Assembly (NCBI RefSeq): GCF_018398425.1
Contig: NZ_JADPMV010000002.1
Span: 372,001-436,000 of the forward strand
Length of the DNA: 64,000 nucleotides
Reading direction: 5' to 3'
Source: Pseudomonas lalucatii
GTDB taxonomy: Bacteria > Pseudomonadota > Gammaproteobacteria > Pseudomonadales > Pseudomonadaceae
Below are positions 16,900 through 25,129 of this stretch, piece after piece. Position 1 is the stretch's first letter; each line of letters starts with the position of its first letter. The translations under genes and the position numbers were made by a program. A model generated the notes under the pieces. It was not told the origin of the DNA and did no database searches. It worked only from the letters and a program-made list of their open reading frames with translations.

Positions 16900-18390
16900 T
16901 CAGTCCTCGCCGACCTCGTCCAGCAGCGGCACGCCGGCGGCACGCTCCAGCAGCTCGGCCGGCAGGCTCTTGCTGGCCCGGGCGCCGAGCAGCTTGAGGT
17001 TCTCCACCCGGCTGATGATATTGCCGCGGCCGGCGCACAGCTTGTTGCGCGCCGCCCCGTAGGCCTTGTCCAGCTGTTGCAGGCGAGCGCCCATCTCGTC
17101 GAGGTCCTGGATGAAGGCGACGAACTTGTCGTACAACGCCCCGGCACGCTCGGCGATCTCGCGGGCGTTCTGGCTCTGCCGCTCCTGCCGCCAGAGGCTG
17201 TCGATCACCCGCAGGGTGGCCAGCAGGGTGGTCGGGCTGACGATCACGATGTTCTGCTCGAAGGCTTCCTGGAACAGTCCGGGGTCGGCCTGCAGGGCGG
17301 CGGCGAACGCCGCCTCGATCGGCACAAAGAGCAGGACGAAGTCCAGGCTGTGCAGGCCCTCCAGGCGCTGGTAGTCCTTCAGCGACAGGCCCTTGAGATG
17401 CCCGCGCAGCGACTGCACATGCTGCTTGAGGGCCTGCTGGCGGGCCGCCTCGTCCTCGGCGGCGACGAACTGCTGATAGGCGGTCAGGCTGACCTTGGCG
17501 TCCACCACCACCTGCTTGTCGCCGGGCAGCTGGATCAGCACGTCAGGCTGGAAACGCTCGCCCTCGGCGCTTCTCAGGCTGACCTGGGTCTGGTATTCGC
17601 GGCCCTTCTCCAGCCCGGCATGCTCCAGCACCCTTTCGAGTACCAGCTCGCCCCAGTTGCCCTGGGTCTTCTGCCCCTTCAGGGCACGGCTCAGGCTCAG
17701 CGCCTCGTCGCCCAGGCGCTGGTTGAGCTGCTGCAGGCGCTCCAGCTCCTTGCCCAGGGAGAAGCGCTCGCGGGCCTCCTGCTGGTAGCTCTCCTCGACG
17801 CGCTTCTCGAAGGCCTGGATGCGCTCCTTCAGCGGGTCGAGCAACTGGCCGAGGCGCTGCTGGCTGGTCTCGGCGAAGCGCTGCTCACGCTCGTCGAAGA
17901 TCTTCCCGGCCAGCTCGGCGAACTGCGCGCGCAGCTCTTCACGGGAGCCTTGCAAGTCCTCGAGGCGCTGCTGGTGGTTGTCCTGCTGCTCGCGCAGCTC
18001 GGCGCTCAGCGCCGCCTTCTCGGCTCCCAGGCGGCGCAGCTCGGCTTCCTGCTGCTCGCGCTGCACCTGCCAGGCCTGGGCAGCCTCGCGGGCGATCTGG
18101 CGTTCGTGCTGGAGCAACTCGGCCTCGCGGCGCAGGGCCGCCAGCTCGGCCTGCTGGTCGGCCTTGATCTCGCTGATTTCGGAGACTTCCTCGCGGCAGG
18201 CCTCCAGCTGGGCACTCAGGCCGGCCTGGCTCAGCTGGGCGCCATTCAGGCGCTCCTGCAACAACCTGCACTCCAGGCGCGCCTCGGCGGCGCGGCGTTG
18301 CAGGGCCCAGGCCAGGGCCAGTGACGGCACGGCCGCCACGACGGCGCCGAACAACAGGGCCGGCAACAAAGAAACGAGATCGATGGGCAT
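16900..18390 (-). CDS. rmuC: DNA recombination protein RmuC
   Basis: A 496-residue protein. One N-terminal membrane anchor (LLPALLFGAVVAAVPSLALA) is followed by a long coiled coil (about 30-200) rich in Glu, Gln and Arg. The RmuC nuclease-like domain holds KGQKTQGNWGELVLERVLE, LPGDKQVVVDAKVSLTAY and LHSLDFVLLFVPIEAAFA. E. coli RmuC limits recombination at short inverted repeats. ATG at 18390 was chosen because it begins the membrane anchor (MPIDLVSLLPALLF). The longer frame reads the adjacent Sel1 gene out of frame. Confidence 0.93.
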   Translation of the reverse strand: MPIDLVSLLPALLFGAVVAAVPSLALAWALQRRAAEARLECRLLQERLNGAQLSQAGLSAQLEACREEVSEISEIKADQQAELAALRREAELLQHERQIAREAAQAWQVQREQQEAELRRLGAEKAALSAELREQQDNHQQRLEDLQGSREELRAQFAELAGKIFDEREQRFAETSQQRLGQLLDPLKERIQAFEKRVEESYQQEARERFSLGKELERLQQLNQRLGDEALSLSRALKGQKTQGNWGELVLERVLEHAGLEKGREYQTQVSLRSAEGERFQPDVLIQLPGDKQVVVDAKVSLTAYQQFVAAEDEAARQQALKQHVQSLRGHLKGLSLKDYQRLEGLHSLDFVLLFVPIEAAFAAALQADPGLFQEAFEQNIVIVSPTTLLATLRVIDSLWRQERQSQNAREIAERAGALYDKFVAFIQDLDEMGARLQQLDKAYGAARNKLCAGRGNIISRVENLKLLGARASKSLPAELLERAAGVPLLDEVGED

Positions 18391-18454
18391 AAGCGGCTCC
18401 GCGCAAGACTGCCGGGCAGTATAACCAGCCCCCTGCGGGACGGTCAGGCGCGGA

Positions 18455-18862
18455 TCAGAGGCCGCCCAACAGGCGCTTGGCCTCATGGGAGCCCTGCGCC
18501 GCGGCCTGCTCCAGCCAGTGCCGAGCCTGCTGTGGCGCGTGGCTGCGCGGCTGGCTGAAGAACCGGCCCAGCTCCAGTTGCGCCCGGCGATCGCCGGCGC
18601 GCGCCGCCTGACGCAGCAGTTCCAGGCCGATGCGCCGGTCGCGGGTGTTGCCGCAGTCACGGCAGAGCATCTGCCCCAGGCGGCTCTGTGCCTGCACCAC
18701 CCCCCGACGAGCCGGTTGCTTGAGCAGGTGTCCGGCGAAGCGTTTGACGCTCCGGGCATGGCCCAGGCGCGGGCTGTCCAGCAGCCACAGGGCGACGCGC
18801 AGCGGCAGGCGCGCACAGGTGGATTCGGTTTCAGGGACGAGGCGGGGCAGAGCACGGGGCAT
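18455..18862 (-). CDS. Sel1-repeat protein, small
   Basis: A 135-residue basic protein starting at the ATG at 18862 (MPRALPRLVPETEST). At least two Sel1-like repeats are visible (VVQAQSRLGQMLCRDCG, GLELLRQAARAGDRRAQLEL, HWLEQAAAQGSHEAKRLL). The CRDCG pair of cysteines could be redox-active or bind metal, but only two are present. No ribosome site is obvious and the start is uncertain. It is 64 bp upstream of rmuC on the same strand. Copy 2 of the dispersed DnaA-box element begins about 110 bp upstream of its start. Function unknown. Confidence 0.72.
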   Translation of the reverse strand: MPRALPRLVPETESTCARLPLRVALWLLDSPRLGHARSVKRFAGHLLKQPARRGVVQAQSRLGQMLCRDCGNTRDRRIGLELLRQAARAGDRRAQLELGRFFSQPRSHAPQQARHWLEQAAAQGSHEAKRLLGGL

Positions 18863-18970
18863 AGGAAACAGCGACAGGGGCAACGAGAAAGGCGCGCACT
18901 CTACTCTTTTTTCCGGCGAGGTAAAGCCTTGCCGCGCATCCGTCTCGCGCCTCTGCAGAGGGTACTGGCG

Positions 18971-19218
18971 ACAATCCACAGAAGCTGTGGATAACTCAGT
19001 GGACAACGTGGGCGAAAACGCCCCGATGGCTGATGGCATAAGGCCTCGAGTCAAACTGACGATTTTTTCGCCAGCCTAAAAAGATCATATTTTTCATTGA
19101 CTTATAAAATCATCACGCAAAATCAAGGGTTTACACCGAACATTAATTCTGCCTTGACAAGGCGCCTCGTCATTGTGCACAAGTCTTTCGCCAAGAGCCG
19201 TGAACGCCCCGTTTCAGA
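18971..19218 (+). repeat. Dispersed intergenic element, copy 2: DnaA-box pair plus AT-rich tract
   Basis: The gene-free gap 18863-19384 contains atccacag–aag–ctgtggat (18974-18992), an 8-bp inverted repeat that forms one good DnaA box (TGTGGATAA, 18986-18994) and a weaker partner. About 77 bp later is an AT-rich tract (about 19061-19130) including gatcatatttttc, which resembles an E. coli oriC 13-mer. Its blocks match copy 1 at 4721-4957 in order and spacing. The rest of the gap to 19384 is GC-rich and holds nothing I recognise. Confidence 0.6.
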
Positions 19219-19384
19219 GCGCTTTCGGGGCCAGGTCGGGGCGCGTTCAGGCGCCTGCCGGCCTCCTCTCGACCCGCCCCGAAGCCCTCGCCACCCCGGA
19301 ATCAGGCCCCGTCGCCCTGCCCTGCGATAAATAGCCGCAGGGCGCTCGCACCTGCCTCAAACCGATGCACGGGCCACCCGCCGC

Positions 19385-20137
19385 TCACGCGGGCAAGGGC
19401 AGGCGCCCATCTATCAGGTAGTCCGCCAGCTGGAACAGCCGCGGCGTGTCGGGGGCCTGGGCGCTCTTGAAGGCCACGTAGGCCGCAGTGGTTTCGCACA
19501 GCCAGGGCAACAGGTTGCGCGGGCGCCGCTCCGCCAGCGCCTGGGGTCCGTACAGCGCGACGTTGCTGCCACCGAGGGGGCAGCGTGCCGAACGGTACTC
19601 GAACGCCACGACCCCGGCCGCGCGCATGCTCGCCCCCAGAACCTGGCAATGGCGATAGTCGCTCGGGTGGCACAGCTCGCGCTGGAACTGGCTGAAGGGC
19701 GCCCGCTGCAGGCGGATGCCGCGCTCGGCCTGGTAGCGCGCCTCGAACGAGGAATGCTCGGACAACACCCGCCCACTGGGCGGTGCACTGGCCATGCCGT
19801 CCCACAGCACGAAGCGGTAATAGGCCGCCTCCGCCATCGCCGTCTCCAGGCGCAGCGCCGCATAGAACAGGCTGGGCTCCTGACGCGTACCGAAGCGCGA
19901 CCCCCAGCGCAACGGCGGGTAGCGGAAAGGGGTTTTCAGCAGATAGTGCAGCGCCTCGGCCTCCTGCGGCAGCGGCGGCTTGCTGCTCTCCAGCAGCGCC
20001 TCGAGCAGCGCCTGCTCGGCCAGGTTGTCCACCAACTGCAGCGTGGCGACCTGCTCCTGGCTCTCGACCAGGCGTACCAGTCGCCCGCGCAGGGGCGCGA
20101 TCTGCTCGACTCCGTGGCACTCTTGCCAGATGTCCAT
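19385..20137 (-). CDS. RES-domain toxin (NAD+ phosphorylase family)
   Basis: A 250-residue protein starting at 20137 with AAGGA upstream. The RES hallmarks are present in order: an Arg in LRWGSRFGTRQEPSLFYAA, a Glu in ETAMAEAAYYRFVLWDG, and a Ser in CPLGGSNVALYGPQAL. Characterised RES toxins fold like ADP-ribosyltransferases and consume NAD+ when the Xre antitoxin is lost. The matching antitoxin gene lies upstream on the same strand, but with a 92-bp gap where such pairs usually sit much closer. No signal or membrane segment is seen. The gene appears intact. Confidence 0.9.
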   Translation of the reverse strand: MDIWQECHGVEQIAPLRGRLVRLVESQEQVATLQLVDNLAEQALLEALLESSKPPLPQEAEALHYLLKTPFRYPPLRWGSRFGTRQEPSLFYAALRLETAMAEAAYYRFVLWDGMASAPPSGRVLSEHSSFEARYQAERGIRLQRAPFSQFQRELCHPSDYRHCQVLGASMRAAGVVAFEYRSARCPLGGSNVALYGPQALAERRPRNLLPWLCETTAAYVAFKSAQAPDTPRLFQLADYLIDGRLPLPA

Positions 20138-20229
20138 GGCGGTTCTTCCTTATTGTTGTTGGCCTGCGGCCAGTCGCCCTCCGCCACCCGCCCGGCGGCC
20201 TGGCGCCATTAGGGACATGGAAGCGCAGC

Positions 20230-20598
20230 TCAGACCTTGCCGCGGATCGCGTCCAGGTACTCCACCACGTGCACCAGCCCCTGTACCCGCCCCATCAGCT
20301 CCAGCGGCACGCCGCCCAGGTGGCGGTTGTCGGTCCGCAGGAAGTGCCGCATGTCCTGCAGATTGCCGCCGAACAGGGCGAACAGGGCGCGATAGACCCG
20401 AATCAACAGCAGCGCCAACTCGCCGGTCTTGCTCTGCGGGCGCAGCCCGGTGTCCGCCCAGCGGCTGATCGCCGTGCGGTGCACGCCGACGATAGCGGCC
20501 AGCTCCTGCTGCGTCAGCCCCAGTTGCTCACGGGTATTGAGCAGGGCCTTGGCCAACACCGCATCGGCGTCGGCAGCCGGTCGGACAAGTGCGCTCAT
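20230..20598 (-). CDS. Xre/MbcA/ParS-type antitoxin of the RES toxin
   Basis: A 122-residue protein. The N-terminal HTH region (LLNTREQLGLTQQELAAIVG, VHRTAISRWADTG) is followed by the toxin-binding C-terminal domain (LLLIRVYRALFALFGGNLQD, MRHFLRTDNRHLGG, LVHVVEYLDAIRGKV). This matches the antitoxin of RES–Xre modules, which blocks the toxin active site and represses its own promoter. The ATG at 20598 has GAAGG just upstream. A CATCA–TGATG inverted repeat lies 26-46 bp upstream. Confidence 0.92.
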   Translation of the reverse strand: MSALVRPAADADAVLAKALLNTREQLGLTQQELAAIVGVHRTAISRWADTGLRPQSKTGELALLLIRVYRALFALFGGNLQDMRHFLRTDNRHLGGVPLELMGRVQGLVHVVEYLDAIRGKV

Positions 20599-20623
20599 AA
20601 CCTTCGACCTCTGCGTCTGTTTA

Positions 20624-20644
20624 CATCAAGTCTACTACCTGATG
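20624..20644. promoter_or_regulatory. Putative autoregulatory operator of the RES–Xre operon
   Basis: An inverted repeat CATCA-N11-TGATG sits upstream of the antitoxin ATG, within the divergent region shared with ydbH. HTH antitoxins commonly bind such sites; the assignment is inferred from position. Confidence 0.4.
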
Positions 20645-20737
20645 ACGCAAAATCACAAATCCATCCAGAGGCCGATTGGCAGCCGTGAGCCCCATGGGGT
20701 AACGTCCGGGAACGCTTTGCCGCCATGGATCAAGCCC

Positions 20738-23335
20738 ATGCTCAGCCGGCGCCTCTGGCTGCCCATCACCTGTCTGCTGCTCGTGCTCACGCTGCTCGCC
20801 GGCTACGGCTATGCCGCCTGGCTTCGGTTGCTCGAACGCCAGCATATCCACCGGCTCGACTGGCAAAGCCCCGGCCTGGGCCGGGACGGCCTGCACCTGG
20901 GCCATCTCGAGCTGCTCCAGCAGGGCCCGGCGGGCGAACTGCACCTGCAGGTCGAGCGCCTGCACCTGGGCTGGGATCAGCTCGGCATCGCCCCGCCCTT
21001 CTGGCAGCAGATCGAGGCCGAGCGACTCAGCGTGAGCTGGCATCCCGCAGCCGAACCCTCCAGCCCCGACCCTGCCGTGCCGGAACTGCGCCGGCTCACC
21101 GCTGCCCTGTCGGTCGTACCGCACAGCCTGCGGATCGACCGCTTCAGCGCCGAGCTGCCCTGTGCCCGCGGCCGCTGCACCCTGCACGGCGATGCCCTCC
21201 GCCTCGCCCGGGAGCGGTCCGCACTGGCGCTGCACTTCAATATCCGCGAGGCCGGCAAGCGCCTGGCCTGGAGCGCCCGCCTGCGCAACCCGGCCGATGA
21301 ACTGGCGTTGCAACTGGCGCTGGCAGTCGACGACCACCCTCAACTGGAGCTGAACAGCAGCCTGCAGGCCAATGCCGAAGGCCTGCTGTGGCGCGGCGAA
21401 TTGTCGGCTCCCGCGCTGAGCGAAGCCGCCACCCTGCGCGACTGGCTCGCCGCCTGGGGGCTGCCCCCCGGCACGCAGCTGCCCAGCCCGCCGGACAACG
21501 CGCGGCTGTCGGCCCGCTGGCGGGTACAGCTGCCGCCCGGCGAGCTGACCGCGGATCGCCTGCGCCAGGCCAGCGGCCGAGTGGAAGGCAGCGGCTCGCT
21601 CCCCGAGCCCTGGCGCCTCCCCGGGATCGGTCGGCTGCAGGGCGACGTCAGCCTGGCCGCCCGCAGCCTCCAGGGCCGCTGGTCCATCGAACAGCTGGCC
21701 GCCGACCTCGACCTGCAGGAGCCACTGGGCGACTGGCAGCGCCGCCTGCCCCAGGCCTTGCGCAGCGACTCGCTACGGCTGCGCATCGCGGCCGGCACGC
21801 CCCTGGACGAGCTGCCGAACGGCCTGGCCGGACGCGCCCTGCCCCTGGCGCTTGAGCTGCGCGGTCGCGGCCCGAGCCCCTTCGAGCTGCGCGCCACGCT
21901 GGCCCTGGCCAACGCCCCGCCCTGGGCACTGCAACTCACCGATGCCCGGCTCGCCGCCAGCACGCCGCAGCTGGCCATGGCCGGCTGGGCAGCCCGCCAA
22001 CTGGATGCCAGGCTGAACTTCGACGCCTACCTGGACGAGCGGCGGCTGAATGTGCAGCTGCAGCCTGGTTCCCGGCTGCAGATCGGCACGCTGAGTGGCC
22101 ATGACCTGAGCCTGGAGGGCCTGGACGCCGGGCTGGCCGGACTGCAATTGCGCACACAATTGCTCGGCGGCGCCGTGCAGGGCTGGCAGCTAGAGGGCCC
22201 CGGCACCCTGAGCAGCCGACGCCTCAGCCAGCCTGCGCTGAAGCCCCAAGGCTGGCAGTGGCGAGGCCGCGTGCAGGCATCCGCGGCGCGACTCGAGTCG
22301 GAGGGACTGATTACCGCGGAGTCCGACCTCAACCTGCCCCTCCAGTTGCACTACGACGGCGACCGTGGCCTGCACGCCCACGCCCAGCTACCGGAGCTGT
22401 TCCTGCGTGCCGGCAACCCGCTGGCCAAGACCCTGGCGGCCTGGCCGGCGCTCCTCGAACTGAGCAAGGGCCGCCTGAGCGCCAGGGCCAGCCTCGATCT
22501 GGCGCCGGGCGCTGCGCCCGATATCCGGCTCGATCTCAGCGGCAAGGGCCTGGCCGGACTCTACGACCGGACCGCCCTCGGCGGCCTGGATGCCCAGGCG
22601 CAGGTGCGGGTGGCGCACGGCGAACTGCAGGTGGAACTGACCGAACTCCGCCTGGCCGAGGCCGACCCGGGCATCCCCCTCGGCCCCCTGCACCTGCGCG
22701 GCCGCTACCGTGCCCCCCTTGCCCAGACGGACCAGGGCCAACTGCAGCTGTTCCAGGCCGACAGCGAGCTACTGGGGGGCAGCCTTCATATACCCCCAGG
22801 CCAGTGGAGCCTGAAGCAGGACAGCCTGCTGCTGCCACTGCAACTGCGCGGCCTGCGCCTCGAACGCCTGTTCACCCTCTATCCGGCCGAGGGCCTGGCC
22901 GGCAGCGGCGTGCTCGACGGCCAGCTGCCGCTAACCCTCGGCCCGGACGGCCTGCGAATCGCCCAGGGCCAGCTGGCGGCACGCGCTCCAGGCGGACGCC
23001 TGCAGTTCCGCTCCGAGCGCATGCAGGCGCTGGGGCGCAGCAACCCGGCCATGCAATTGGTCACCCAATCCCTGGAGGACTTTCGCTTCACCACCCTGCG
23101 CAGCCGCGTCGACTATGATCCCCAGGGCAAACTGCTCCTGGCCATGCGCCTGGAAGGCCAGAACCCGGCGATCGAACAGGGCCGGCCGATCCACTTCAAC
23201 ATCAACCTGGAAGAAGACATCCCCACCCTCTTGGCCAGCCTGCAATTGACCGATAAGGTGAACGAAATCATCAGGCGACGAGTGCAGCAGCGCATACTGG
23301 AACGCCGCGCCGCGACCGCGCCGAAGGAGCCCTAA
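20738..23335 (+). CDS. ydbH: YdbH-type AsmA-like intermembrane protein
   Basis: An 865-residue protein with one N-terminal membrane helix (LWLPITCLLLVLTLLAGYG), then a long beta-rich periplasmic domain. The C-terminal YdbH region contains YPAEGLAGSGVLDGQLPLTL, QRIL and ITLLASLQLTDK-like segments. In E. coli, YdbH, TamB and YhdP act redundantly in moving phospholipid to the outer membrane. The next two genes are YnbE- and YdbL-like, as in E. coli. ATG at 20738 begins the membrane anchor; no strong ribosome site is visible there, so the start is moderately certain. Confidence 0.87.
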   Translation: MLSRRLWLPITCLLLVLTLLAGYGYAAWLRLLERQHIHRLDWQSPGLGRDGLHLGHLELLQQGPAGELHLQVERLHLGWDQLGIAPPFWQQIEAERLSVSWHPAAEPSSPDPAVPELRRLTAALSVVPHSLRIDRFSAELPCARGRCTLHGDALRLARERSALALHFNIREAGKRLAWSARLRNPADELALQLALAVDDHPQLELNSSLQANAEGLLWRGELSAPALSEAATLRDWLAAWGLPPGTQLPSPPDNARLSARWRVQLPPGELTADRLRQASGRVEGSGSLPEPWRLPGIGRLQGDVSLAARSLQGRWSIEQLAADLDLQEPLGDWQRRLPQALRSDSLRLRIAAGTPLDELPNGLAGRALPLALELRGRGPSPFELRATLALANAPPWALQLTDARLAASTPQLAMAGWAARQLDARLNFDAYLDERRLNVQLQPGSRLQIGTLSGHDLSLEGLDAGLAGLQLRTQLLGGAVQGWQLEGPGTLSSRRLSQPALKPQGWQWRGRVQASAARLESEGLITAESDLNLPLQLHYDGDRGLHAHAQLPELFLRAGNPLAKTLAAWPALLELSKGRLSARASLDLAPGAAPDIRLDLSGKGLAGLYDRTALGGLDAQAQVRVAHGELQVELTELRLAEADPGIPLGPLHLRGRYRAPLAQTDQGQLQLFQADSELLGGSLHIPPGQWSLKQDSLLLPLQLRGLRLERLFTLYPAEGLAGSGVLDGQLPLTLGPDGLRIAQGQLAARAPGGRLQFRSERMQALGRSNPAMQLVTQSLEDFRFTTLRSRVDYDPQGKLLLAMRLEGQNPAIEQGRPIHFNINLEEDIPTLLASLQLTDKVNEIIRRRVQQRILERRAATAPKEP

Positions 23336-23347
23336 GGAGAACACGCC

Positions 23348-23539
23348 ATGCGCTTGCAGAGCTGTTTCGCCGTCCTGCTCATGGGCCTGCTGAGCGCAGC
23401 CTGTACCCCGACGGTGCAGCTGGCGATGCCCACCGAGCCGATCAACATCAACCTCAACGTGAAGATCGAGCACGAGATCTACATCAAGGTGGACAAGGCG
23501 CTGGACGACATCTTCAGCGAATCCAGCGGACTGTTTTGA
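23348..23539 (+). CDS. ynbE: YnbE-like outer-membrane lipoprotein
   Basis: A 63-residue protein with a lipoprotein signal (MRLQSCFAVLLMGLLSAACT, Cys near 19) and a short mature part containing NINLNVKIEHEIYIKVDKAL. YnbE of E. coli is a small outer-membrane lipoprotein that stacks onto the C-terminus of YdbH to complete the bridge. AAGGAGA precedes the ATG. The gene is 12 bp from ydbH and ends 11 bp before ydbL. Confidence 0.85.
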   Translation: MRLQSCFAVLLMGLLSAACTPTVQLAMPTEPININLNVKIEHEIYIKVDKALDDIFSESSGLF

Positions 23540-23550
23540 GGAGCACTGCC

Positions 23551-23895
23551 ATGACCCTGTCCAAACGCATCGCCAGCCTGCTACTGCTGCTCAGCCTGAG
23601 CCTGCCGGCCCTGGCGCTGAACCTCAACGAAGCCATGTCCGCCCTCGGCCCGGCCAAGGCCAGCGGCCAGCTCGGCGAGATGCCCAACGGCTATCTCGGC
23701 GTGGTGAAACCCGGCGGCCAGGCCGCGGAAATCGCCCGCCTGATCAACCAGGCGCGACGCGCCGAGTACCAGAAACTGGCCAACGAGAACGGCATCCAAC
23801 TCAAAGACGTGGAGGCCATTGCCGGCCAGAAAGCCATAGAAAAGACCCCGCCCGGCCAGTACATCCAGCAGCAGGGCCAGTGGCGGCGCAAGTGA
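23551..23895 (+). CDS. ydbL: YdbL-like periplasmic protein (DUF1318)
   Basis: A 114-residue secreted protein. The signal peptide is MTLSKRIASLLLLLSLSLPA, cleaved near ALA. The mature domain carries GEMPNGYLGVVKPGGQAA and QARRAEYQKLANENGIQLKD, the DUF1318 pattern. In E. coli, YdbL modulates YnbE–YdbH assembly. ATG at 23551 has GAGGAG 8 bases upstream, so it is preferred over the earlier in-frame start at 23536. It completes the ydbH–ynbE–ydbL operon. Confidence 0.87.
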   Translation: MTLSKRIASLLLLLSLSLPALALNLNEAMSALGPAKASGQLGEMPNGYLGVVKPGGQAAEIARLINQARRAEYQKLANENGIQLKDVEAIAGQKAIEKTPPGQYIQQQGQWRRK

Positions 23896-24092
23896 TCCCC
23901 GTCGAACTTCCCCTGAAGCGCCCACTGCGGGAGGCGTATGGCGCAAGCAGAAACTGGCTGACGGTCGCTTAGACGAGCAATGCCGCGCGCAACCCAGTCT
24001 CCCGCAGGATGCCTAGAGCCCGGGCCGGGCATACGCCTCGCCCCTTGTGGCGCAGCCTCAGCCCCAGAAACACCTTGTACGTCTCGTCGAGC
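23896..24092. other. Intergenic segment between ydbL and the IS element
   Basis: No supported gene. On the minus strand a frame ending in TAA at 23969-23971 reads toward the IS (…ETYKVFLGLRLRHKGRG…) without a start and could be a decayed gene end. A gaggcgtatg / catacgcctc inverted pair (about 100 bp apart) also lies here. The assignment is weak. Confidence 0.2.
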
Positions 24093-24098
24093 GCTAGC
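24093..24098 (+). repeat. Target-site duplication, left
   Basis: GCTAGC, identical to 25124-25129 on the other side of the IS. It fits the NCTAGN target known for IS481-type elements. It contains the TAG stop (minus strand, 24096-24094) of the transposase. Confidence 0.85.
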
Positions 24099-25041
24099 TG
24101 TGTAAACCCAGTACGTTATTCAGTGAAAGCGGAACGCGACTGATTGGTGGCTGGTAGCCGAGGCTGGCGTGTGGCCGGTGCCAATTGTAGTGATGTAGCC
24201 AGGGCGTCAGGTGCTGTGCTCGCTGTGCCGAACTTTCATAGCTATGGGCATAGGCCCACTCGCGCAGACTGGTCTGGATGAAGCGCTCGGCCTTGCCGTT
24301 GGTGCGTGGCGTGTAAGGTTTGGTGCGCAGATGGCGCAGCCCCAATCGTCTGAGCAAACGCCGAAACGTGCGAGAGCGATAGCAGCTGCCGTTGTCGGTC
24401 ATGATGCGGGTGAAACGAATGCCCAGGCTGCGGTAGTAGCGCAGCGCCTGGAGCAAGGCTTGGCAAGCACTGCGACCACGCTCGTCAGGATGCAGGCTGC
24501 TGAAGGCGATGCGGCTGGCATCGTCGATGGCCACGTGGACGAATTCCCAGCCCGCGCCGTCGGAGTTCTGCTGGCGGTCGCCGGTGACCCGATGGCCAGG
24601 TCGCCAGAAACGGCCCAGCTTTTTGATATCCAGATGCAGCAGATCTCCGGGTGTCGGGTACTCGTAGCGCACCACCGGTGGCGCCGGCTCCAGCTCAGCC
24701 AGTCGATGAAAGCCGGCCCGCCGCAGGCGGCGCGCAACAGTGCTGACGGCCAAGCCTAGCTCTCTGGCGATCTGCCGATAGGTCTTGCGGCATCGCCGAT
24801 GTTCGATCAGACGCTCGACCACGGTATCGGGTGTCGCATGCGGGCAGTGTTGCGGACGTGATGAACGATCCATCAACCCGGCCTCGCCTTCCTCGCGAAA
24901 GCGCCGCAACCATTTGTAGGCGGTTCGCACGCTCACACCGGCCGCCTGGGCGGCTTCTTCGACCCGCAAGCCGTGCTGGATGCGCCGAACCAAAAGGGCT
25001 CGACCGCGAGGGGTAAGACGGGCATGTTTATGCAGGTTCAT
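24094..25041 (-). CDS. IS481-family transposase
   Basis: A 315-residue DDE transposase beginning MNLHKHARLTPRGRALLVRR. The N-terminal HTH region is VEEAAQAAGVSVRTAYKWLR. The rve integrase core has HLDIKKLGRF (first D), the ITDNGS-type MTDNGSCYRS (second D) and PRTNGKAERFIQTSLREW (E). The C-terminus is NWHRPHASLGYQPP, typical of IS481. The frame has no internal stop and looks functional. Its final Ser codon straddles the right-hand junction and its TAG stop lies in the duplicated target. Confidence 0.95.
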   Translation of the reverse strand: MNLHKHARLTPRGRALLVRRIQHGLRVEEAAQAAGVSVRTAYKWLRRFREEGEAGLMDRSSRPQHCPHATPDTVVERLIEHRRCRKTYRQIARELGLAVSTVARRLRRAGFHRLAELEPAPPVVRYEYPTPGDLLHLDIKKLGRFWRPGHRVTGDRQQNSDGAGWEFVHVAIDDASRIAFSSLHPDERGRSACQALLQALRYYRSLGIRFTRIMTDNGSCYRSRTFRRLLRRLGLRHLRTKPYTPRTNGKAERFIQTSLREWAYAHSYESSAQRAQHLTPWLHHYNWHRPHASLGYQPPISRVPLSLNNVLGLHS

Positions 25042-25123
25042 CCGGGGCTCCTGGAAGGCTAGGTTGGTCGCACTTCCAGAATTCCGGGAATGCCCCGGAT
25101 GAACAACCTACTGAGAGATCACA
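24099..25123 (-). mobile_element. IS481-family insertion sequence, 1025 bp, complete
   Basis: The ends are imperfect inverted repeats starting TGTG: left TGTGTAAACCCAGTACGTT, right (reverse complement) TGTGATCTCTCAGTAGGTT, sharing TGTG, CAGTA, GTT and TTCA blocks. GCTAGC is duplicated on both flanks. One transposase fills the element. It is inserted at the stop codon of the enoyl-CoA hydratase gene ending at 25125, leaving that gene intact. Confidence 0.92.
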
Positions 25124-25129
25124 GCTAGC
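25124..25129 (+). repeat. Target-site duplication, right
   Basis: GCTAGC, the second copy of the 6-bp duplication. Bases 25127-25125 are the TAG stop (minus strand) of the adjacent enoyl-CoA hydratase. Confidence 0.85.
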
